Part shown: positions 33,820-42,070 of the stretch, piece after piece
How the letters are laid out: each line of letters opens with the position of its first letter
Position numbering within the stretch: the stretch's first letter is position 1
Assembly (NCBI GenBank): GCA_001897155.1
Contig: MKSF01000007.1
Span: forward strand, 62,001-126,000
Source of the DNA: Bacteroidetes bacterium 47-18
Lineage (GTDB): Bacteria > Bacteroidota > Bacteroidia > Chitinophagales > Chitinophagaceae
Direction of reading: 5' to 3'
DNA: 64,000 bases
Program-made: the position numbers and the translations under genes
The notes under the pieces: model-generated
Database searches by the model: none
What the model was told of the DNA's origin: nothing
What the model saw: only the letters and a program-made list of their open reading frames with translations

Positions 33820-34741
33820 AAGATATTTTTTGACGAAGGGCGTGCTGGCAGGCGGCCTGCTGGCTACGGGCGGCTTTCCCTACAGCGCACTGGCACAGCA
33901 GCAGCGTGAGCGGCTGGTGATACTGCATACCAACGATACCCACAGCAGGCTGGACCCTTTCCCCGATACCGATAAGAGCTTTGCCGGCCGCGGCGGGGTG
34001 GCCGCGAGAAAAGCCATCATTGACGCGGTAAGGGCCCAGGAGCGTAATGTATTGCTGCTGGATGCGGGAGATATCTTCCAGGGCACGCCTTATTTTAACC
34101 TGTACAAGGGCGAGCCGGAAATAAAGGCCATGTCCATGATGGGGTATGACTGTGCCACTATGGGGAACCATGATTTTGACATAGGACTGGACGGCTTCCT
34201 GAAGCAACTGCCGCATGCCACCTTCCCGTTCGTAACGTCCAATTACGACTTTTCCCGGACCATACTGCATAAGAAGACCCTGCCTTATACCATTATCCGT
34301 AAAGGCGGCATCAGGATAGGCATACTGGGACTCGGGGTGCAGTTGTATGGACTGGTACCGGCGGAAGCCTACGGTAAGACCTATTATAAAGACCCACTGG
34401 CAACGGCGCTGGAAGTGAGCAGCCATCTGAGGCATAAGAAAGGATGCGACTTCATAATCTGCCTGTCGCACCTGGGCTACCGGTACGACTTTGACAAGGT
34501 CAGCGATATACGGATAGCGGAACAGACCGAGGAGATCGACCTTATTATCGGGGGGCATACCCATACCTTCCTGGAGGCCCCGGTGGTGATCAAAAACAGG
34601 AAGCAGCGGGATGTGGTCATCAACCAGGTGGGCTGGGGTGGCGTCAATTTAGGTCATCTTGTTTTTGAATTTGAAAAAAATAAAACTAAAAATTCTTTGA
34701 AACAGTATACTGTTATTCCCGCCAAACAAACAAGAGGTTGA
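33812..34741 (+). CDS. 5'-nucleotidase-type metallophosphatase, catalytic domain only
   Basis: 309 residues. The N-terminus NRRYFLTKG..ALAQ is a twin-arginine-like signal, implying export in a folded, metal-loaded state. Calcineurin-like motifs in order: LHTNDTHSRLDPFP (metal ligands), LLLDAGDIFQGTPYFN, MGNHDFDIG, and the late LSHLGY and IIGGHTHTF. The usual C-terminal nucleotide-binding domain is missing here and is encoded just upstream in the overlapping gene, so the order is reversed relative to the fused enzyme. Confidence 0.9.
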   Translation: MNRRYFLTKGVLAGGLLATGGFPYSALAQQQRERLVILHTNDTHSRLDPFPDTDKSFAGRGGVAARKAIIDAVRAQERNVLLLDAGDIFQGTPYFNLYKGEPEIKAMSMMGYDCATMGNHDFDIGLDGFLKQLPHATFPFVTSNYDFSRTILHKKTLPYTIIRKGGIRIGILGLGVQLYGLVPAEAYGKTYYKDPLATALEVSSHLRHKKGCDFIICLSHLGYRYDFDKVSDIRIAEQTEEIDLIIGGHTHTFLEAPVVIKNRKQRDVVINQVGWGGVNLGHLVFEFEKNKTKNSLKQYTVIPAKQTRG

Positions 34742-34932
34742 AAATTTTTTTTTTCAACATTTTGTGTATTATTTCGTAGCTACAAATTTTGAAAATAGAA
34801 TGTAATGAAATAGTGGAAATTTGTGGTCAGGAACATCCCGTCCGGGCTGTTCAAAAAGGAATATGAAGAATCTTTAATACAGATACCATCCCAAAACCTT
34901 ATCTACGGAATATCTGATACTTATAGCACACA

Positions 34933-36408
34933 ATGAACGAAGGAACAACCATATTACAGAACAATGCCTCTGACCCAGTGACAGTGTGGGAAAGATGTCT
35001 TGCTATTATAAAGGATAATGTTAACTGGAGAGCTTATCAAACCTGGTTTGAGCCTATTACTGCTGTTGATTTAAGTAAAAATATTTTGACTATTCAGGTG
35101 CCCAGCCAGTTCTTCTATGAATGGCTGGAAGAACACTACGTGGAGCTGCTGGGCAAGACCATCAAAAGAGTGCTGGGAAGAGAAGGCGGGCTTGCATACA
35201 GGATACAGATGGAAAACCCCAACAGGAGGGATAATCCTGCCACTATGCAGCTGCCGGCGAGCAAGCATCCCAAGGTTCAGAAAGACTCCAACTTTGTGAA
35301 TATGGATTACGTAATGGAGGATCCTATGAAGATCAAGAATCCGTTCGTAATACCAGGGATGAAACGGGTGCAGATAGACCCGCAACTGAACGTTAATCTG
35401 ACATTTGATAATTATATAGAAGGGGAGTGCAACAGGCTGGCAAGAACGGCCGGTCTGCATATTGCCCAGAAGCCGGGTACCACTTCCTTCAACCCGATGA
35501 TGGTATTCGGAGGCACGAGCTGCGGTAAGACCCATTTGCTGCAGGCCATAGGAAACGAGACCAAAAGGCTGAACGCCAATAAGACGGTGCTGTACGTAAG
35601 CGCTGAAAAGTTCATTAACCAGTTCATTGAGCACAGCAAGAACGGAGAGGTCAATAACTTTATCCATTTTTACCAGCTGATAGATGTGCTGCTGATAGAT
35701 GATATTCATCTTTTTGTCACTGCTCCCAAGTCCCAGGATGCCTTTTTTGCCATCTTCAACCACCTGCAGCAGAACGGCAAGCAGATCGTGCTGACATCCG
35801 ATACGCCGCCCAAGGACCTGGATGGTATGCAGGAAAGGCTGCTCTCCCGTTTCAGGTGGGGGCTGCATGCTGAGATCACGGCGCCCGATTTCGATACCCG
35901 CAGGGCTATCCTGGAGATGAAGATGCACAATGAAGGCCTGGTGATCCCCGAGGAGGTGATCCACTATGTGGCTTACAATGTACAGAACAATATCCGCGAC
36001 CTGGAAGGGATCGTTATTTCCCTGTTCGCGCAGGCTACGCTCAACAAAAAGGAGATCGACCTGGAGCTGGCGAAGAAAGTCATGAAGAACTTCGTGAAAA
36101 GCTCGTTCACCGAGCTGAAGATCGAAGATATCCAGCATATGGTATGCGATTTTTACGGGGTAGGTTATGATGCGCTGCTGAGCACTTCCAGGAAAAGAGA
36201 GATCGTGCAGGCCCGTCAGATCACGATGTATCTTGCCAAAAAATTTACCAAGAACTCTCTGAAATCCATAGGAGAGCACTTTGCGGGCAAAGATCATACT
36301 ACGGTGATCCACTCGTGCCAGACGGTAGAAAACCTGATGGATACGGACGGGGAATACAGGGAAAAGCTGGAGGAGATCATGCAGAAAGTACAGATCGCTT
36401 CTATTTAG
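34933..36408 (+). CDS. dnaA: Chromosomal replication initiator protein DnaA
   Basis: 491 residues with all four domains: domain I (WERCLAIIKDNVNWRAYQTWFEPI), a variable domain II (about 95-150), the AAA+ domain III with Walker B LLIDDIHLF and the SDTPPKDLDGMQERLLSRFRWG arginine-finger region, and DNA-binding domain IV (RKREIVQARQITMYLAKKF, then GKDHTTVIHSCQTV). The P-loop reads GGTSCGKTH (193-201) instead of the near-universal GGVGLGKTH. It still fits the general GxxxxGKT pattern, so ATP binding should be possible. I found no cluster of consensus DnaA boxes nearby. A tRNA-Ser gene follows. Confidence 0.96.
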   Translation: MNEGTTILQNNASDPVTVWERCLAIIKDNVNWRAYQTWFEPITAVDLSKNILTIQVPSQFFYEWLEEHYVELLGKTIKRVLGREGGLAYRIQMENPNRRDNPATMQLPASKHPKVQKDSNFVNMDYVMEDPMKIKNPFVIPGMKRVQIDPQLNVNLTFDNYIEGECNRLARTAGLHIAQKPGTTSFNPMMVFGGTSCGKTHLLQAIGNETKRLNANKTVLYVSAEKFINQFIEHSKNGEVNNFIHFYQLIDVLLIDDIHLFVTAPKSQDAFFAIFNHLQQNGKQIVLTSDTPPKDLDGMQERLLSRFRWGLHAEITAPDFDTRRAILEMKMHNEGLVIPEEVIHYVAYNVQNNIRDLEGIVISLFAQATLNKKEIDLELAKKVMKNFVKSSFTELKIEDIQHMVCDFYGVGYDALLSTSRKREIVQARQITMYLAKKFTKNSLKSIGEHFAGKDHTTVIHSCQTVENLMDTDGEYREKLEEIMQKVQIASI

Positions 36409-36437
36409 AAAAATAGCAGAAAAATTCTCCTGAAATA

Positions 36438-36469
36438 TTTGGCAAATAAAAACTTAGCATATACATTTG
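36438..36469 (+). promoter_or_regulatory. Promoter of the tRNA-Ser gene
   Basis: TTTG at 36438-36441 and TACATTTG at 36462-36469 fit the Bacteroidota -33 and -7 boxes with a 20-bp spacer. The predicted start is about 35 bases before the tRNA. Confidence 0.65.
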
Positions 36470-36509
36470 CAATCCCAAACGCTCCCTGAGCGCTGAGGGA
36501 AAATGAAAC

Positions 36510-36596
36510 GGTGAGGTGGGTGAGTGGCTTAAACCAACAGTTTGCTAAACTGTCGTACGGGAAACTGTACCGGGGGTTCGAATCCCCCCTTCACCG
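36510..36596 (+). tRNA. tRNA-Ser (anticodon GCT)
   Basis: 87-nucleotide cloverleaf. Acceptor stem GGTGAGG / CTTCACC, D arm with GAGTGGCTTAAACC, anticodon stem ACAGT-TTGCTAA-ACTGT with anticodon GCT (36544-36546), a long class II variable arm (GTACGGGAAACTGTAC) and T arm GGGGGTTCGAATCCCCC. The discriminator base is G and the CCA end is not encoded. It reads AGC/AGT serine codons. Confidence 0.96.
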
Positions 36597-36602
36597 CGCC
36601 TG

Positions 36603-36632
36603 AGGGCCTTCTTTAAGAAGGCCCTTATTTTT
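36603..36632 (+). terminator. Terminator of tRNA-Ser
   Basis: A stem of about 10 bp, GGGCCTTCTT mirrored by AAGAAGGCCC, with a tiny loop (36603-36625), followed by TTATTTTTT. Confidence 0.85.
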
Positions 36633-37004
36633 TAATATTCAACAGGTAAAGCTTAGCTTATTTATATCCATTCTCTTGCCTGCCACTCTTTAATATATAT
36701 GTCATATACGGAACAATTAATTGATCCGGTTGCTTTCCTGCAAAATTGAAATAGCATGACTTTAAGTTTTAAGCTTTGGTGCGGTATTGCAGTTACCTGC
36801 AAAAAGAATGCACTTACGGCCTTATTCAACTCAATTGCTCATTCCCTTTAAGCTAACTAAAATAAAAACATTAAAATTGCTTAATTGACTGTGAATTGCA
36901 TCCGGGCAACGATCATACCCGGGTACAAGTCAATTGCATATCACCGTGTTTTCGTCAGATACTAATTTTTGCAACCCAATTATTAACCATAAATAAGTAA
37001 TGAA
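36633..37004. other. Intergenic region before a lipoprotein gene, no gene seen
   Basis: AT-rich sequence with only short frames. It holds one small hairpin (CCGGG..CCCGG near 36901-36922) and presumably the promoter of the lipoprotein gene; I see no clear -7 box. Confidence 0.4.
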
Positions 37005-38057
37005 ATGAAAAAAATCCTTATCCTTTCTGCCTTTGCCCTGCTGGCATTGGCTTCATGTAAAAAAAATGCCTCCGAAAATCAAAGAGAGACAAATAAAGTG
37101 AGCTTAATATCCGGCTCAACGGAAACATTCAGTGTTACCGAGGATGGGTATCTGCATTTCGCGTCGCCGGAGGCCTATAATGCCGTTTTGAATGACTTGA
37201 ATGCACTGACAGAGGAAGAGCTCAATAACTGGGAGGAAGTTATAGGCTATACTTCTTCTTATACACATTACGGCATAGCCAATATTGATGAAGATGATTC
37301 TGTGGCCATTTCAGGACTGAGCGATGATTTTAGGAACAAAGGTTTTGTCGATCCTTTCCTGCTGCGGATCATTGATAAAGACGGTATGCTGAGGATCGGA
37401 GACTATTTATTTAAATTTATGATCGACGACGGCTATATATTACAGATGTATGCAAAAGACATGCGGGTGGCTTACCAGGATTTCAGGGACGGGATATTTA
37501 AAAGCCGGTTCATGAATAAGCTGGAAAATGCCCATTTGGATCAATTGGATGACAGCGAGGATATTTTTGACTTATTGGGTACAGGCGTTGTCGGGTTGCA
37601 ACCCATGAGCTTCACCGTAAGAGATATTTTCGGGAATAAGGATGTTTCCTGGCATGACGGACCTGTAACCGGTACCCCTAATGAAGTAAATCCTTATAAG
37701 TTTAAACTGGTAGGTGTTTACCAGAATGCGATTGTGTACCGGGCTTTCAGGGCTAAGTTCAAATATTATACACGAGGGGTTGGAAATATAGAGATTCCTC
37801 ATCCTACAGTAATTAATATAGATTATAATAATGCAACAGCCACCTATAAAAAGCGTGATAATACCATAGAAACAGTAACTCCTACGACCGCAGATGTTGA
37901 TTATACTACGAACACAAGAGACAACGTGACCTGGGTGATCTACGGAGGCGCCTTTAAGCAAAGGCTGAGAAACGGTAGTTTCAGTATCCAATGGAGCTAT
38001 AAAGAGAAATATACAGGAGCGACCCTTATAGCGAACCACTATTATTCTTTCAATTGA
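37005..38057 (+). CDS. Hypothetical lipoprotein
   Basis: 350 residues, with lipobox ALASCKKN (cysteine at residue 18). The segment TFSVTEDGYLHFASPEAYNAVLNDL at about 40-65 is a pattern often seen in uncharacterised Chitinophagaceae lipoproteins. A helical middle is followed by a beta-rich C-terminal half with YYTRGVGNIEIPHPTV. I know no function. A MITE has inserted between its stop codon and the hairpin terminator at 38296. Confidence 0.75.
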   Translation: MKKILILSAFALLALASCKKNASENQRETNKVSLISGSTETFSVTEDGYLHFASPEAYNAVLNDLNALTEEELNNWEEVIGYTSSYTHYGIANIDEDDSVAISGLSDDFRNKGFVDPFLLRIIDKDGMLRIGDYLFKFMIDDGYILQMYAKDMRVAYQDFRDGIFKSRFMNKLENAHLDQLDDSEDIFDLLGTGVVGLQPMSFTVRDIFGNKDVSWHDGPVTGTPNEVNPYKFKLVGVYQNAIVYRAFRAKFKYYTRGVGNIEIPHPTVINIDYNNATATYKKRDNTIETVTPTTADVDYTTNTRDNVTWVIYGGAFKQRLRNGSFSIQWSYKEKYTGATLIANHYYSFN

Positions 38058-38080
38058 TCTAACTGAGCGTCATTCCATGA

Positions 38081-38273
38081 AGGGACTATCTGCTTACAGG
38101 CAACAAGTTTTTATTACCGATACGCCTCGCTGAACGTTGTTCTCTCTGCGGGTCAAAAAACGCTTTTACTATAAAGGAACTGAGGGTGGTGGCCATTCCG
38201 AACGAATGTGAGGAATCTCTTATAATAATTTATAACTGATAACGACTTTGTTGCCTATATATAGATAGTCAGT
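38081..38273 (+). mobile_element. MITE copy of the IS1595-type family (193 bp, both ends present)
   Basis: Left end AGGGACTATCTGCTTACAGG, right end TATATATAGATAGTCAGT, interior alignable with the copies at 38417 and 42223. It is flanked by TTCCATGA (38073-38080) and TTCCATTA (38274-38281), an 8-bp target duplication with one change. No coding capacity. It separates the upstream lipoprotein gene from its terminator. Confidence 0.85.
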
Positions 38274-38295
38274 TTCCATTAATATGATACAGCAA

Positions 38296-38328
38296 GCTGC
38301 CGTCCGGATAAGGACGGCAGCCTCTTTT
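38296..38328 (+). terminator. Terminator, probably of the 37005-38057 lipoprotein gene
   Basis: Perfect 10-bp stem GCTGCCGTCC / GGACGGCAGC (38296-38305 with 38312-38321), a 6-base loop, then a T-rich tract. It is now 238 bp after the stop because of the inserted MITE. Confidence 0.8.
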
Positions 38329-38416
38329 ATATGAGCTTTTAAGCTCTGCATCAGATTCCCGCTCAGCCATTTGAAAGATCAGCCGCGACAGGTCGTAACC
38401 CGCAAACCGGTGAGGC

Positions 38417-38549
38417 AGTGACTATCTGCTTGCAGGAAACAATCTTGTATTACGGATACGCTTCGCTGAGCAGTGTCCTTTTCGCGGGCCGGAAACCGCT
38501 TTTGCTATAAAGGTGCTGAGGGGGTCATTTGTTTCTATATATAGTCAGT
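38417..38549 (+). mobile_element. MITE copy of the IS1595-type family (133 bp, internally deleted)
   Basis: Left end AGTGACTATCTGCTTGCAGG. The right end TATATATAGTCAGT lacks the four bases GATA present in the other copies. The interior is shorter than in the copy at 38081 because the segment after GGTCATT is missing. No target duplication can be seen. The two MITEs are only 143 bp apart. Confidence 0.8.
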
Positions 38550-38690
38550 TAAAGTGTTTATATACATTAAACGGCGTTGCTGCCTTCGTGTAAAGACCGG
38601 AGAGGATGTTTATAGAGACCGGACAACTGTAGCTCGAGGCTCTCGTATAGCCAGCGGGTTTGCCGTTTCTTAAAGGTGCAGCCATAAAAA

Positions 38691-38722
38691 TAAAAACCCA
38701 TAAATGAATAAACATTTATGGG
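38691..38722 (-). terminator. Terminator of the small secreted-protein gene
   Basis: Perfect 10-bp stem CCCATAAATG / CATTTATGGG (38697-38706 with 38713-38722) and a 6-base loop. On the minus strand it is followed by TTTTTATTTTT. It lies 31 bp after the stop at 38753. Confidence 0.85.
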
Positions 38723-38752
38723 TCTGGCATTAAGCCTCTTTTTTAGCAACGA

Positions 38753-39136
38753 TTACATTCGTCGGTATTGCAGTATAAAGCCTTCACCGCTCCACCGGAG
38801 TGTTTGTGTAGGTACATAATAGGTATTTACCTGGTCGTTCTCTCTGTCCTCAAATGTAAATTCCTCAATAGTCTCGCCTTCGTAGCTCTGGTCGAACTGG
38901 GCTATTTTGGCACTTAAATGGGATGATGACTCAAAGCGGATGCGGATGTCGATGGTACAACTGGATCCGGACCACAGACAAAGTCTTCCCCTGGATATGT
39001 GTATATGTATTTCTCTGGCTGCTTCTGCTGTTGCTTCGATCCCATTGGCTGCACATGATGTAACAGGAGCTTCTTTAGCATTACCCATTCCTAAAACGGA
39101 GAGCAATAATCCGGCGGTTAAAATAATTTGTTTCAT
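38753..39136 (-). CDS. Small secreted protein of unknown function
   Basis: 127 residues from the ATG at 39136, chosen because it begins directly with a signal peptide (MKQIILTAGLLLSVLGMGNAKE). The frame is open further upstream, but that part has no signal character. The mature chain has four cysteines in two groups (TSCAANG and LCLWSGSSCTID) and looks beta-rich. No family recognised. It ends at a strong terminator. Confidence 0.65.
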   Translation of the reverse strand: MKQIILTAGLLLSVLGMGNAKEAPVTSCAANGIEATAEAAREIHIHISRGRLCLWSGSSCTIDIRIRFESSSHLSAKIAQFDQSYEGETIEEFTFEDRENDQVNTYYVPTQTLRWSGEGFILQYRRM

Positions 39137-39539
39137 GGCTGAATGTGTAGTGCAGACACTACGGGTCTTGAAGGTTGAAATGAAAATTGAATTACATGTA
39201 ATCTTTGCTGTTAACAAGCACTAAAGTAACGCAAGTTAAAAAGTTACCAAAGGGAAAAACCCTCCTGTTATTTTTTTATCTTCCTTCCTGTTTTGCATAG
39301 GGAAAGCATCGCTTCCTGAAACATATCATCAAACGATTCACAAAGCTGGCCGATGTTACGTTGATTCCGTGTCTGAATGTGGGAGTAAGAGCTTTATCAG
39401 CGATGACTCCGGCTTTAACTGCTCTAACATACATGATGTGCCAGGATTCTTCCCTTAAAAAATCAATTTATTTATCACCCCGGGCAACTAATTCCGGCAG
39501 CACTGCATTTATTAATTAAAGGCATTCGGAAAATATTAC
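39137..39539. other. Intergenic region between divergent genes, no gene seen
   Basis: About 400 bp separating the small secreted protein (minus) from the sigma factor (plus). It contains AT-rich stretches and must hold both promoters, but no long frame, hairpin or repeat stands out. Confidence 0.4.
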
Positions 39540-40100
39540 ATGCAGCATCCATACGAAAAAGACGAATACAGGTTATACCGGGATTGTAAGCAGGGAAATC
39601 ATGCCGCACAACGGTGGATATATAACGCATACTACCCGATGGCCGTAGCTGTATGCCTGCGCTATGTTGGCAGTGTATCTGATGCGGAAGAGGTCGTTGC
39701 CGACTGCTTTATCAGTTTCTTTAAAGCGCTGCAGCAGACATTCCGGTATCAGGACGGCGGCAGCATGAAGGCTTACCTTAAGAAGATCGCAGTGAACCAG
39801 TCGCTGATGTTCCTGCGGAAGCAGCGCCATTCTTTTGAAGAAATGGATGAGCGGTATGAGCAGGTGGCCGATGTGGACCTGGACGCGCTGGGGCAATTGT
39901 CAGCAAAGGATATCCTGAAAGTGTTACAGCGGTTGCCTCCCGGCTATCGCACGGTCTTTAATATGTATGTGCTGGAAGGCTACAGCCATGCTGAGATCGC
40001 GGAAGCGCTGCACATATCTGAGGCTACTTCCAGGACCCAGTTGATGAAAGCCAAATTACAATTACAAAAAATATTGAGCACCTATGAAAGATATGTTTGA
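39540..40100 (+). CDS. ECF-type RNA polymerase sigma factor
   Basis: 186 residues. Region 2: AYYPMAVAVCLRYVGSVSDAEEVVADCFISFFKAL. Region 4: LQRLPPGYRTVFNMYVLEGYSHAEIAEALHISEATSRTQLMKAK. It overlaps the following gene by 17 bp, the standard arrangement with a cognate anti-sigma factor in this phylum. Its targets probably include its own operon, ending with the secreted protein at 40762-41838. Confidence 0.9.
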   Translation: MQHPYEKDEYRLYRDCKQGNHAAQRWIYNAYYPMAVAVCLRYVGSVSDAEEVVADCFISFFKALQQTFRYQDGGSMKAYLKKIAVNQSLMFLRKQRHSFEEMDERYEQVADVDLDALGQLSAKDILKVLQRLPPGYRTVFNMYVLEGYSHAEIAEALHISEATSRTQLMKAKLQLQKILSTYERYV

Positions 40101-40755
40101 GGAACAGCTAAAAGCTAAGCTGGAAGAGCTGGAATCGGACCCGGAAGTAGCAGGGATGCTGTCTTCAGGAGCGATCTGGGACAAGATAAGCCGGGCACAA
40201 AATCCGCTGCCGCAGAAAAGGCTATGGCTGCCGCGAATGGCTAAGATAGCGGCGGCGCTGGTGATATGTTCCGGTATCGCCCTGCTGCTGAGGCCCCGGC
40301 AGGAAAGCACAGGGCTGCTGACACAGGCGGTGGATCAGGCAGGGACCGGGAAGCCCCTGAAGGACAAGCCTGTATTGGAGCAGGCGCCGGATATTCCTGC
40401 TACAGCCGGTCTGCCGCCTGCCTTACGGAAGGAGCAGGCAGCTACCGGCCGCAAAGAAGCGCCTTCACCGGCCGGCAAGGTACAGCCCGTACCGGCGCAC
40501 AGGGATGTTGCGGAACGGGTACCGGATTCTATCTATGTCTCTGTCGTACCCGAAATACAGGTCCCCCCGGAGGTAAGTGCCCCGGCCAGGCAAACGACGA
40601 TAGTGTACCTGAGCGACCTGGAAAAAGAAACGCCTGCGGCGCCCGCACCCCGGAAAGCCCTGGCATCCAGTAAGACGCTGCGTTATATTGAAAGTAACCA
40701 GGGAGCATATACCTGTATTCCTCCTATGGTATTCCTGAACCAAATCTTAAAATAA
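40084..40755 (+). CDS. Putative anti-sigma factor, single-pass membrane protein
   Basis: 223 residues: a cytoplasmic N-terminal helix (EEQLKAKLEELESDPEVAGMLSSGAIWDKI), one transmembrane segment at about 53-69 and a long proline/alanine-rich periplasmic part. This layout, with an overlap to an ECF sigma gene, is that of a membrane anti-sigma factor, although no zinc or ASD motif is visible. The C-terminal segment YIESNQGAYTCIPPMVFLNQIL may be a recognition tail. It is 6 bp from the next gene. Confidence 0.7.
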   Translation: MKDMFEEQLKAKLEELESDPEVAGMLSSGAIWDKISRAQNPLPQKRLWLPRMAKIAAALVICSGIALLLRPRQESTGLLTQAVDQAGTGKPLKDKPVLEQAPDIPATAGLPPALRKEQAATGRKEAPSPAGKVQPVPAHRDVAERVPDSIYVSVVPEIQVPPEVSAPARQTTIVYLSDLEKETPAAPAPRKALASSKTLRYIESNQGAYTCIPPMVFLNQILK

Positions 40756-40761
40756 ATAGCA

Positions 40762-41838
40762 ATGAATCTGAAAAAAATCCTGGCCGTGACCATATTCGGC
40801 CTGACCGGCACCTGCCTCTATGCGCAACAGACCCGTACCAATTTCATGCTTGATACGGTGCAAAAAAGGATCACCCTGACCAAAGAGCTGCCCGGAAAAG
40901 GGAAAGCGATCGTACAGATGGCCTTTAAGGAAGACTGGCAGGGTGAAGCGGAAATGCAGCACCTGGCGACCCTTGCGGGTGATCAGCTCAAACGTTTGCA
41001 GCCTGATTTTAAAGATGCGCTGACGCAAAAGAAAGTATATATAGAGCTGCCCCAGGATGAAAGCTATGTGAAGATCGCCTATGAAGAGATAGCCCCCGCT
41101 CATAGGGAGCTGGTCTATAAGGACAATGCCTATCACCCGCTCAAAACTATGCAGGATTCGGTATTTATATTGAAGTCTTACGGCACATACTCCAAGCCGC
41201 TTACCTTATCGGATAATAAGGATACCCTCAGCCGTATGGTATTGTACACCTTTGTGGTCAATGACGTCAGCGCATTTGACAGGGAGCCTTTGCGTGACAG
41301 CATCGGGCGGGCCGCTTCGTCCTTTTCTGCCTATCTTAACGATCCCCGTCGCCAGCGGGCCTTGAATGCGGCAGGGAACAGCAGGCGTTTCATGCAGGAT
41401 GTAGGTATCGGGCTGACCTATTTCAATGACCGCTTCGGCATAGCGATGGATGTCGGTTACGGGATATTATTCAACAAATACTCGCGCAATGCTTTCTTTG
41501 TAATGGGAAAAGTGGGAATGATCATGAATTACCGCTATCCTTTGTACCAATCCAATATGTACATGAACTATAACATTGAGTTCGGATCGGCTGATATGAG
41601 CACCAGCAGGGGCTTATGCAATAAATATTCGATTGGTTTCGGCTTTTTCCATGGGAACTATGACTACGGGAATCATACCGTTACGCAGCAGATACCCAAT
41701 ATGGCCAGGATGTACATTAACCTGCCCGTTGCGGCCAAGCTTAATTTTGGACTGGATCTCTATACCAATTTTATATTGAATAAGGATAATCCCAGGCAGG
41801 CGGCAATGATAGCGTTGTACCTGAAATACAATCTTTAA
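40762..41838 (+). CDS. Secreted protein, probable outer-membrane or periplasmic component of the sigma operon
   Basis: 358 residues with a signal peptide (MNLKKILAVTIFGLTGTCLYAQ). The N-terminal half is mixed helix and strand. The C-terminal half (from about residue 210) has repeated aromatic/glycine strands (FMQDVGIGLTYFNDRFGIAMDVGYGI, KVGMIMNYRYPLYQS, YSIGFGFFHGNYDYG) like an outer-membrane beta barrel. Third gene of the sigma-anti-sigma operon; likely the effector or the monitored surface component. No named family. Confidence 0.7.
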   Translation: MNLKKILAVTIFGLTGTCLYAQQTRTNFMLDTVQKRITLTKELPGKGKAIVQMAFKEDWQGEAEMQHLATLAGDQLKRLQPDFKDALTQKKVYIELPQDESYVKIAYEEIAPAHRELVYKDNAYHPLKTMQDSVFILKSYGTYSKPLTLSDNKDTLSRMVLYTFVVNDVSAFDREPLRDSIGRAASSFSAYLNDPRRQRALNAAGNSRRFMQDVGIGLTYFNDRFGIAMDVGYGILFNKYSRNAFFVMGKVGMIMNYRYPLYQSNMYMNYNIEFGSADMSTSRGLCNKYSIGFGFFHGNYDYGNHTVTQQIPNMARMYINLPVAAKLNFGLDLYTNFILNKDNPRQAAMIALYLKYNL

Positions 41839-41904
41839 AAAAAGATCATAATGGTACCCGGTCAGTTATATCTGGCGCTGCTGGTCCAAGGCCGCCCGGA
41901 AATA

Positions 41905-41914
41905 GATAGTCAGT
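41905..41914 (+). repeat. Solitary right-end remnant of the MITE family
   Basis: GATAGTCAGT preceded by AATA, the right terminus of the IS1595-type MITE, without a left end upstream. It lies 157 bp before the complete composite copy at 42071. Confidence 0.5.
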
Positions 41915-41921
41915 TAAATGA

Positions 41922-41956
41922 AAGCGCCCGATAGGTTATCGAGCGCTTATACTTTT
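41922..41956 (+). terminator. Terminator of the sigma-factor operon
   Basis: An 11-bp stem with one mismatch (AAGCGCCCGAT at 41922-41932 with 41938-41948) and a 5-base loop, followed by ATACTTTT. It lies 84 bp after the last stop. Confidence 0.7.
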
Positions 41957-42070
41957 GGGAGCTATGGAGTTATGCTTACGACTACTCATTTTTTATGCTC
42001 TATCTCCTGCAGCTTTTCCCGGAAAAATTCTTTTTATGTGATCTGCCTGCCGTTCTTAAGCTTAATATAA

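Noticed and set aside
34742-34932. Region upstream of dnaA considered as oriC.
   Set aside because: No cluster of TTATCCACA-type boxes or GATC/AT-rich repeat array is visible; it looks like a normal promoter region.
38567-38690. Minus-strand frame with RQTRWLYESLELQLSGLYKHP, faintly like the C-terminal tail of MeaB/ArgK-type GTPases.
   Set aside because: Similarity is a short pattern only, the frame opens inside the terminator hairpin of the neighbouring gene, and no other part of the GTPase is nearby. It may be a gene remnant, but I cannot support it.
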